From contig CANQWO010000001.1 of the NCBI GenBank assembly GCA_947627565.1, positions 87,172-151,171 of the forward strand: a stretch of 64,000 nucleotides of DNA. Direction: 5' to 3'. The notes under the pieces are model-generated. The model made no database searches. It had not been told where the DNA came from and saw only the letters and a list, made by a program, of their open reading frames with translations. The position numbers were made by a program, and so were the translations under genes. This document shows positions 1 to 7,329 of the stretch, piece by piece; position 1 is the first letter of the stretch, and each line of letters starts with the position of its first letter. Source of the stretch: an uncultured Clostridia bacterium (GTDB lineage Bacteria; Bacillota; Clostridia; Christensenellales; Borkfalkiaceae).

Positions 1-307
1 CCGCGCTGGCGGCCGCGAGCGGGCCCGTAAGCGCCTGAAAGAGCCCCTCCTGCGCCCCCTTCATGCCGCCGTTGGCGAGGAGATAGCCGAAACCCGAGAT
101 GGGAACGGTTGCGCCCGCGCCGGCGAAGTCGACGAGGGGCTGATACAGGCCGAGCGCGGTGAGGGCGATCCCGGACAGCATGAACAGGACGAGGATCTTC
201 CCGGCGGTGAGGTCCGTAAAATTGATCACGATCTGGGCGATCATGCAGATGAGTCCCCCCACGGCGAAGGCCTTGGCGAACATGAAAACGATGTTGAGAT
301 ATTCCAT
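1..307 (-). CDS. spoVAE: Stage V sporulation protein AE (SpoVAE/SpoVAEB), partial at window edge
   Basis: Reverse translation from ATG at 305-307 gives MEYLNIVFMFAKAFAVGGLICMIAQIVINFTDLTAGKILVLFMLSGIALTALGLYQPLVDFAGAGATVPISGFGYLLANGGMKGAQEGL..., typical of SpoVAE; lies directly after spoVAD. Confidence 0.88.
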   Translation of the reverse strand, partial: MEYLNIVFMFAKAFAVGGLICMIAQIVINFTDLTAGKILVLFMLSGIALTALGLYQPLVDFAGAGATVPISGFGYLLANGGMKGAQEGLFQALTGPLAAASA

Positions 308-342
308 ATGTATCCCCTTTCGCATCGCCGCAGAAGGAGCGC

Positions 343-1335
343 TCAGCGCTCCAACGTGACGGCGTGCGCAATGCAGGGGATGCTCTCCCCCTGTCCCGAG
401 GAGACGGTGGAGAGCAGGGCGCCCGTCGCGACGAAAAGAATGCGCTTGAAACTGCCCGCCATCAATTTGGAATAGAGATAGGAATTGAGCACCACGGCGG
501 AACATCCGGCGCCGCTGCCGCCCTGAAATTCATCCTCGAGAACGTCGTAGATGATCTCGCCGCAATCGACATGGTTCGCCGAGATATCCAATCCTTTTTC
601 CCAGGTGAGGTCCTTCAAAATGCGGCTTCCGAGCGCACCGAGGTCGCCCGTGACGATCAGATCGTAGGTCTCGATGTTCTCCTTCGTCCCGCGGAAGTGG
701 GCGAGGATGGTATCGCACGCCGCCGGGGCCATGGCGGCGCCCATGTTGTTGACGTCGGTGACGCCGTAATCGACGACCTTGCCGAGCGTTGCGGAGGTGA
801 TCCTGACGCCGTCCCCCTCCCCCGTCACGAGCGCCGCGCCCGCGCCCGTGACCGTCCACTGCGATTGCGGAGGACGCGTGCAACCGAGCTCCAGCGGATA
901 GCGGTATTGCCGCTCCGCCGAGGCGAAATGACTGCCCGTCGCCGCCACGGCCCGCCGGATATATCCGCCGTCCACAAAGGCGGCCGAGACCGCGAGCGAT
1001 TCCGCCATCGTCGAACATGCGCCGTAGACGCCTAAAAACGGGACGGAAAAATCGCGGGCCGCAAAGCTCGCCGAAATAATTTGGTTGAGAAGATCGCCCG
1101 AAACGATCATATCGACCTCGTTGCGATCCAGACCGGCGTTGGAGATCGCGCCGTCGATGACGGTGGAGAGCATCTTACACTCCGCCTTTTCATACGTCGA
1201 TTCGCCGTACATATCGTCCGAGAGCGCCGTCTCGACATATCTGCCGATGATGCCGCGGCATTCCTTGGGGCCCGCAATGGTGCTCGTCGCAACGATGCGC
1301 GGTTGGTTTTTGAAATAAATGGTTTGATTTCCCAT
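343..1335 (-). CDS. spoVAD: Stage V sporulation protein AD (thiolase-like SpoVAD)
   Basis: ORF 343..1602; likely start MGNQTIYFKNQPRIVATSTIAGPKE... at 1335; conserved GVYGACSTMAESLA and GGSGAGCSAVVLNSY. Confidence 0.9.
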   Translation of the reverse strand: MGNQTIYFKNQPRIVATSTIAGPKECRGIIGRYVETALSDDMYGESTYEKAECKMLSTVIDGAISNAGLDRNEVDMIVSGDLLNQIISASFAARDFSVPFLGVYGACSTMAESLAVSAAFVDGGYIRRAVAATGSHFASAERQYRYPLELGCTRPPQSQWTVTGAGAALVTGEGDGVRITSATLGKVVDYGVTDVNNMGAAMAPAACDTILAHFRGTKENIETYDLIVTGDLGALGSRILKDLTWEKGLDISANHVDCGEIIYDVLEDEFQGGSGAGCSAVVLNSYLYSKLMAGSFKRILFVATGALLSTVSSGQGESIPCIAHAVTLER

Positions 1336-1398
1336 AGATCCCTCGATTGCATTTTCCGCAGACCGACGGGTTTTTATGCGCTGACAGACATGACAAAA

Positions 1399-1420
1399 CG
1401 GCCCCGCTTCCGCGAGGCCG
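1399..1420 (-). terminator. Putative intrinsic terminator downstream of the GTPase/chaperone cluster
   Basis: CGGCCtCGCggaaGCGgGGCCG hairpin followed by TTTT on the minus strand. Confidence 0.5.
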
Positions 1421-1448
1421 CTCATGGGAAATTCGTCGTTGCCGTCTT

Positions 1449-2372
1449 TTAAGGAAAGAGCGAAATGAGCTTGGCGATGCACGTCCAGATCACAAACGCA
1501 GGCCATGCGAAGAGGAACAAGAGGCCGAAGGCGAGCGCCACCAGCACCGTGTAGAGGCATGCGCAAGGGACGAGCATGACCGGCGACACGAAGAGCAGCC
1601 ACCGGGAGAGGGACAGAACGGGGCGCGTGAGCGAATCCGTGAAATTATCCCGCGCAAGGGTGAGCGTCTCCTGCCAAAGCTGTGCGACGCACCGCCCGAT
1701 CCACGGAAAATAGATGCCGAACGCCCGCCCCACATCGCTGAACGTCGCATACTTGTTGAAGACGAAGCAGGAGAAATCGTGTTGGTCCACGACCGCGGTC
1801 CAGGCGATCTTGCCGCCGAAAATCAATGCGTAGATCAGCGCGGCGATGCAGTAGAGGAGGCAGATCAATGCGAGAACGGAGAGGACGGCAAGCGCGACGC
1901 CCGCGAGAATGCCGAGTTCCGCCAAGATCACGGCGACAATGAGGCAGAGCCCGAACACGATCACCGCGAGCGCGACGACGAGCCACATCCATTTCCGGAA
2001 GGAGAGGACGCGATACCCCTGCGAGCGGGCGACGGCGTTGCTCGCGATGGTGAGATTGTCTTGGAAAGCCGTCTGGGCAGCGGTGAGAGAGATGACGAAG
2101 AGGCGCTCAAATACCGCCATAACGGCCCCGCTCGAGCGCGCGCTGTAGCCCACGCCCGCCCGGATCGCGCCGATCAACGCGCGGATATAGATGAACAGCG
2201 CATAGCAGAGCCCGATGACAACGCCGATCCCGACAAACACCGCAAGAATGATCCAACTGACATAGACGGCCAACATGATGAGGATGAACGCTATGATCAG
2301 GTAGACCAATAAAGAACCGAGGACCTCTCCCAAAGTAGGCCGCGTATAAACTACATATCTACGCCCGAACAT
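1449..2372 (-). CDS. Polytopic membrane protein, last gene of the GTPase/chaperone cluster
   Basis: 307 aa with several hydrophobic segments; follows the upstream gene with a short gap. Confidence 0.75.
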   Translation of the reverse strand: MFGRRYVVYTRPTLGEVLGSLLVYLIIAFILIMLAVYVSWIILAVFVGIGVVIGLCYALFIYIRALIGAIRAGVGYSARSSGAVMAVFERLFVISLTAAQTAFQDNLTIASNAVARSQGYRVLSFRKWMWLVVALAVIVFGLCLIVAVILAELGILAGVALAVLSVLALICLLYCIAALIYALIFGGKIAWTAVVDQHDFSCFVFNKYATFSDVGRAFGIYFPWIGRCVAQLWQETLTLARDNFTDSLTRPVLSLSRWLLFVSPVMLVPCACLYTVLVALAFGLLFLFAWPAFVIWTCIAKLISLFP

Positions 2373-2388
2373 AATTTTCCTTTGTAAC

Positions 2389-2739
2389 TCAATATAGAAT
2401 TTGCAAGATCTTCTTGTATAGTTTGCCGTCCACTTCTACGAGGGAACGCTGTCCGCCGGTAAACTCGAACGAGATGAGCACGGCCTGCCGCCCCGCCTGC
2501 CCGATGGTGGAGGCCATGAGCCCCGCGGGGCCCAACAGGGCATTGCTGACGTAGCCGCGCAGAAACGAACCCCAAAAGGAGTTCCCGCTCTGGCTCGTGA
2601 CCAGTTCGAAATTGCTGACGTTGTTTTTATTCACGTCGAACCGTGTGAGACGGTGCATGAACGACAGCTTTTTGCCGCCGACGATCACGTCCCAACCCGC
2701 ATAGTCGCCTGCGATGACTTTGTTTTTTGCAGATGCCAT
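2389..2739 (-). CDS. Hypothetical protein (116 aa)
   Basis: ORF collinear with neighbours, 8 nt gap to the upstream gene. Confidence 0.65.
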   Translation of the reverse strand: MASAKNKVIAGDYAGWDVIVGGKKLSFMHRLTRFDVNKNNVSNFELVTSQSGNSFWGSFLRGYVSNALLGPAGLMASTIGQAGRQAVLISFEFTGGQRSLVEVDGKLYKKILQILY

Positions 2740-2746
2740 AGGATCC

Positions 2747-3847
2747 TCACTTGTCGATGGTTATCGTCCATACGCCGTCCCGAAAGGAGAGGCGGATCGT
2801 GCAGGAAATGTTCCTCTCGCGGCAATGGTCCTGCGCCGCCTGCATGAGGAGCTCCTGCTGTCTTTGAAGAGGAAATTCACAGCGATATACGATCGAATAC
2901 GAACGCTCGCCGCGGCTCAAAAGCCGCTTAAATTCATAGATCGAAGAGATCGTCTCGGCCGAAGACGCCGCGCTCCCCTGCTCCGCGTTCACGGGCGCCC
3001 TTTGGACGGGAGCCTGCGTTCTTTGGACGGGAATCGCCCTTTGGACGGGAGCTTGCGTTCTTTGGACGGGAGCTTGCGCCTCCCCGCCCTGCGCGCCTTC
3101 GTATGACGTGTCGCTGCAGACGGGCACCGAGGCGCGATCCCATACATGCGTACTCTGCATCGCGGCGTCGCTGTAATTGAAATAGAGATAGCGCAAGGGT
3201 GCGGACGCATTCGGATTGGCGCCGAGCAGGTAGGTCGCGTCGAGATGATAGTAGTTCCCGTTGATGCGGACGATGTTCCATGCGTGCGGGCCGCTTCCGT
3301 TTTGGCCGCTGCCCGTCCCCGCGACGACAATGCATTCTATGCCGATGCGGTCGCACAAATACTTTACGGCACGGGAAATCCCGCTGCACTGCGCACTGTG
3401 GAAATACAGCGCGGAGGCGGCGTTTTGATTGCGCGTGTTGTTGATATTGTATTTCACGTTGCGCGCGATCCATTCGGCGACGGCCCGCTCTGCCGCTTCC
3501 CCGCCCGCGGGAAAACGGCGCTGAAAATCATCGGCGAGCTTCTCCATAGAAGCGCGGATGCGGCGGATCTCAAAGGGAGAATATAACAGCTTGAAGCGGA
3601 GGATCGTCTCTTCCCCTTGCGGATAGCCCATGGGCGGAGCGCCCCTGCGCACGACCTGAAATTCCGAACCGTATTGAAAAAATTCCGGATGATCGCCGAG
3701 GAACGCTTCGGTCGCCGCCGAGATCGACGCGGCGGGAATGGCCCCGCTGAAATCGGCCCGGTCGGAATTTTGCTGCGCCGCGCGCTCCATCGCCGCATAG
3801 ACCCGAAGGCCCTGCGCATCCAACCGCTGCTTCCAATATTCGTACAT
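2747..3847 (-). CDS. Transglutaminase-like cysteine protease superfamily protein with PVQR repeat linker
   Basis: Cys-His-Asp motifs QCSGISRAVKYLC / GPHAWNIVRI / YYHLDATYLLG; ATG (MYEYWKQRL) at 3847. Confidence 0.78.
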   Translation of the reverse strand: MYEYWKQRLDAQGLRVYAAMERAAQQNSDRADFSGAIPAASISAATEAFLGDHPEFFQYGSEFQVVRRGAPPMGYPQGEETILRFKLLYSPFEIRRIRASMEKLADDFQRRFPAGGEAAERAVAEWIARNVKYNINNTRNQNAASALYFHSAQCSGISRAVKYLCDRIGIECIVVAGTGSGQNGSGPHAWNIVRINGNYYHLDATYLLGANPNASAPLRYLYFNYSDAAMQSTHVWDRASVPVCSDTSYEGAQGGEAQAPVQRTQAPVQRAIPVQRTQAPVQRAPVNAEQGSAASSAETISSIYEFKRLLSRGERSYSIVYRCEFPLQRQQELLMQAAQDHCRERNISCTIRLSFRDGVWTITIDK

Positions 3848-3852
3848 CGCGA

Positions 3853-5304
3853 TTATCGGGCGCTCCAATACTTCTTGAAATTGAGAGTCGGGCTCGCCTT
3901 ATCGATGAGCCAAAGGATGGGATCGGCCACCCCTTCCGGCGTGAACGCCGAACCGTCTACGACGTGCCCGAGCGCGCTGCAAGTGAAATATTGCACGTTG
4001 TCGAAGCGCGACTTCACCGTGTTGATGAAATCTGCCTGGTCGTTTTCCAGCAGGAACTGTTCGCACAGCTTGTTTTGGACCTCGAACCGGGTAGTTTTGA
4101 CGTCCGCCGCAAGTTGATTCTTGACGGCCGTCTCGCCGATCTTTTCGTCGATGAGCGGGAGGTCCCCCTTCACGAATACGACGGCGAGCTTCTGCGTGAT
4201 GCGCTGTTTGGACGACAAGTTGCGCATGTTTTCGAGAAGTTTGATGAGCATGCCCATGATCTCGGAGATCGGCATCTCGCTCGGGTGGAACTCCGCGATC
4301 GCCGCCTCGTCCATGCCCGCTTCCGCCATCAGTTGGTCGCGGAACGTCGGAATGGAGAGCGGGTCGATCACCATCAAAAAGCCGTTCGCAAAGTTATAGC
4401 CGACCTGTTCGTCCATGCCCGTGCCGACGCCGTAGACTTCGCCGCCGACGTCGCACAGCGAGATCTCGTTGCGGACCTTGCTCTTCTTGGGCGAAAAGAA
4501 AAATTCATAGTACATCAGCCGCATTTCCGAAGTCTTCTGCGGAAGACGGCCCTGTTCCATCTCGCGGAGGTTGTCGTTGAGATAGTCCGTGCCCTGTTCG
4601 ATGTGCTCATAGTTGAAATCGAGCTGGTTCTGCGCGAGCTGCTCGAGTTCACGGATGGCCATATTGACATAGCACGTCTTGCCCGAGCTGGGCCCGCCCA
4701 ACACCGGGATACTGATATTGACGAGGAAGCCGTTGCCCTTCAACTCATAGCCGCACTTGGGGCAAATGGCCGTGAGCTTCTGGCGGCCGTTGAAGAACGT
4801 CGTCGGAAGTTTTCTCCCGCAGTTGCACTGACGCTTCAGAATGCCGTATTTCGAAGGTTTCAGCTTGGTGTGCACAACGCCGCAGCCGGGGCACTGGTAG
4901 TAAGGCAGTGCGAATTTATACTGGCACTGCGGACACGAGGAGCCGATCTTGCGCAATCTGCAGAGCGCCGTATCCGACAGCCACAGGAGACTGAATCCCA
5001 AATAGATCAGCGCCATGATGAGCGCGACGATGAGAATGTGCGCGGCCGAAAGGACGGCGAGCAGGGAAGTCGTGATAAAGAGCGTCGAGAGAAGACAGGC
5101 CACATAGTAGGCCGTCTTGATGAGCGTCAGGAGCAGTCTGCCGAATCCGAAATCGTCGATGAGATCCCCCCACGTATCCGTGAGGCCCTCGAACTCGTCG
5201 CTGAGCGTTTCACCCAAGCGGGAAAATCCGTTTTTGATGGTCCGCCACAGGTCGTCGTAACATCTGCCGAAAAAGTAATTGATCTTAGCCGGTTGTTTCT
5301 CCAT
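3853..5304 (-). CDS. Membrane-anchored double-zinc-ribbon TRAFAC-type GTPase (DO-GTPase2-like), copy A
   Basis: N-terminal TM segments; CPQCQYKF..CPGCG and CNCG..CPKCG ribbons; P-loop GGPSSGKT; DVGG (G3-like); VVFVKGDL (G4-like). Confidence 0.72.
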   Translation of the reverse strand: MEKQPAKINYFFGRCYDDLWRTIKNGFSRLGETLSDEFEGLTDTWGDLIDDFGFGRLLLTLIKTAYYVACLLSTLFITTSLLAVLSAAHILIVALIMALIYLGFSLLWLSDTALCRLRKIGSSCPQCQYKFALPYYQCPGCGVVHTKLKPSKYGILKRQCNCGRKLPTTFFNGRQKLTAICPKCGYELKGNGFLVNISIPVLGGPSSGKTCYVNMAIRELEQLAQNQLDFNYEHIEQGTDYLNDNLREMEQGRLPQKTSEMRLMYYEFFFSPKKSKVRNEISLCDVGGEVYGVGTGMDEQVGYNFANGFLMVIDPLSIPTFRDQLMAEAGMDEAAIAEFHPSEMPISEIMGMLIKLLENMRNLSSKQRITQKLAVVFVKGDLPLIDEKIGETAVKNQLAADVKTTRFEVQNKLCEQFLLENDQADFINTVKSRFDNVQYFTCSALGHVVDGSAFTPEGVADPILWLIDKASPTLNFKKYWSAR

Positions 5305-5306
5305 CG

Positions 5307-5576
5307 TTACGCCCCCAATTCATCCTTCAAAGCGCCGAAGTAGTTGATGAAACTACGGACGATCCCGACGGCAGACCCGTATACCATACAGCCAGCGAGG
5401 ATCGCGACGAAGATCGTGACTGCGATCGCCACGATCGTGAGCGCGATCATCAATAAGGCCAACGCGACCCCGAGCGCCAAAAGCGCAAGTGCAATATAGA
5501 GAAGCAGTACTAAAATGCCTGCAATGGGAGAGAGCTCCCAAGCTCCCTCCCACAGGTCAGAAATAAAATCCCACAT
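5307..5576 (-). CDS. Small membrane protein paired with GTPase copy A
   Basis: 89 aa, highly hydrophobic; 2 nt from the downstream GTPase and 4 nt from the upstream one. Confidence 0.7.
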   Translation of the reverse strand: MWDFISDLWEGAWELSPIAGILVLLLYIALALLALGVALALLMIALTIVAIAVTIFVAILAGCMVYGSAVGIVRSFINYFGALKDELGA

Positions 5577-5580
5577 GGTG

Positions 5581-7014
5581 TTATTTGCTCCAATACTTCT
5601 TGAAATTGATCGTCGGGCTCGCCTTATCGATGAGCCAAAGGATGGGATCGGCCACCCCTTCCGGCGTGAACGCCGAGCCGTCTACGACGTGCCCGAGCGC
5701 ACTGCATGTGAAATACTGCACGTTGTCGAAGCGCGACTTCACCGTGTTGATGAAATCCGCCTGGTCGTTTTCCAGCAGGAACTGTTCGCACAGCTTGTTT
5801 TGCGCGCTGAAACGGTTGGCCTGCGTATCCGCCGCAAGCAGATCTTTGACGGCCGTCTCACCGATCTTTTCGTCGATGAGCGGGAGGTCGCCCTTCACAA
5901 ATACGATGGCAAGTTTTTGCGTGATGCGCTGTTTGGACGACATGTTGCGCATGTTTTCGAGAAGTTTGATGAGCATGCCCATGATCTCGGAGATCGGCAT
6001 CTCGCTCGGATGGAACTCCGCGATCGCCGCTTCATCCATGCCCGCTTCCGTCATGAGCTGGTCGCGGAACGTCGGAATGGAGAGCGGGTCGATCACCATC
6101 AGGAAGCCGTTTGCATAGTTATAGCCGACCTGTTCGTCCATGCCCGTGCCGACGCCGTAGACCTCGCCGCCGACGTCGCAGAGCGAGATCTGGTTGCGGA
6201 CCTTGCTCTTCTTGGGCGAGAAGTAAAATTCATAGTACATCAGCCGCATTTCCGAAGTCTTCTGCGGAAGACGGCCCTGCGCCATCTCACGAAGGTTGTC
6301 GTTGAGATAGTCCGTACCCTGTTCGATGTGCTCGTAGTCGTAGTCCAACTCGTTTTTCGCGAGCTGTTCGATCTCACGGATGGCCATGTTGACATAGCAC
6401 GTCTTGCCCGAGCTGGGCCCGCCCAACACCGGGATACTGATGTTGACGAGAAAGCCGCCGCCGCTGAGGACGTTGTTGCACTTGGGGCAGATGGCCGTGA
6501 GTTTCTGGCGGCCGTTGAAGAACGTCGTGGGAAGTTTTCTCCCGCAGTTGCACTGACGCTTCAGAATGCCGTATTTCGAAGGGTTGAGTTTGGTGTGGAT
6601 CGCGCCGCAACCGGGGCACTGGTAGTAAGGCAGTGCGAATTTATACTGGCACTGCGGGCAGGAGGAGACGATCTTGCGGAATCTGCAAAGGATCGTATCC
6701 AACAGCCACAGGAAGCTGAATCCCAAATAGATCAGCCCCATGATGAGCAGCGTGACGACAACGTGGATCGCGGAAAAGAAAATGCAAATGACCGTCGAAA
6801 TGATCGACGAAAGAATGAGCAGCGCAAGCCAATAGCCGAATTTGATCGCGCCGATGGGATTCAAAAACTTTTTCTCGCGGATGATCTTCCCGAGATGACG
6901 CCCGCAATTGGCGAGCGATCTTCCGAGATTGCGGAACGTGTTTTTGATCGTGTTCCCCAGATCCCGGTAGCATTTCCCAAAAAAGTAATTGATTTTTGCC
7001 GGTTGTTTTTCCAT
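5581..7014 (-). CDS. Membrane-anchored double-zinc-ribbon TRAFAC-type GTPase (DO-GTPase2-like), copy B
   Basis: Close paralog of 3853..5304 over the zinc-ribbon and GTPase regions; GGPSSGKT, DVGG, IVFVKGDL; divergent N-terminal TM part. Confidence 0.72.
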   Translation of the reverse strand: MEKQPAKINYFFGKCYRDLGNTIKNTFRNLGRSLANCGRHLGKIIREKKFLNPIGAIKFGYWLALLILSSIISTVICIFFSAIHVVVTLLIMGLIYLGFSFLWLLDTILCRFRKIVSSCPQCQYKFALPYYQCPGCGAIHTKLNPSKYGILKRQCNCGRKLPTTFFNGRQKLTAICPKCNNVLSGGGFLVNISIPVLGGPSSGKTCYVNMAIREIEQLAKNELDYDYEHIEQGTDYLNDNLREMAQGRLPQKTSEMRLMYYEFYFSPKKSKVRNQISLCDVGGEVYGVGTGMDEQVGYNYANGFLMVIDPLSIPTFRDQLMTEAGMDEAAIAEFHPSEMPISEIMGMLIKLLENMRNMSSKQRITQKLAIVFVKGDLPLIDEKIGETAVKDLLAADTQANRFSAQNKLCEQFLLENDQADFINTVKSRFDNVQYFTCSALGHVVDGSAFTPEGVADPILWLIDKASPTINFKKYWSK

Positions 7015-7082
7015 AGTACTTCCTCTTTTCTAAATTCTCTCGATGGGCCGCTTCAAAAACCTCGAACGGCCCTACCTGCATG

Positions 7083-7274
7083 TCATTTCCCGACCGTACT
7101 CCCGAATGCCTTAAAGTAGTTTTTCAACCCCGTGAAGACACTGATCCCGGCGCCGACAAACGCCCCGCCGGCCAGAGAGATGAACATCAGAAACAGATAC
7201 GTTGCGCTCGAAAACAGCAAGATCGCAAGCGCAAAGAGTCCGATGCCGCCGCCTTTCTTTTTACTCATAATCAT
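7083..7274 (-). CDS. Small two-TM protein paired with GTPase copy B
   Basis: 63 aa MIMSKKKGGGIGLFALAILLFSSATYLFLMFISLAGGAFVGAGISVFTGLKNYFKAFGSTVGK; collinear with the cluster. Confidence 0.6.
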   Translation of the reverse strand: MIMSKKKGGGIGLFALAILLFSSATYLFLMFISLAGGAFVGAGISVFTGLKNYFKAFGSTVGK

Positions 7275-7329
7275 TTCTCCTTTCTATAATATATAAAATT
7301 TTTCTCTTTTCCGCTCATGGAAGCGCAGG

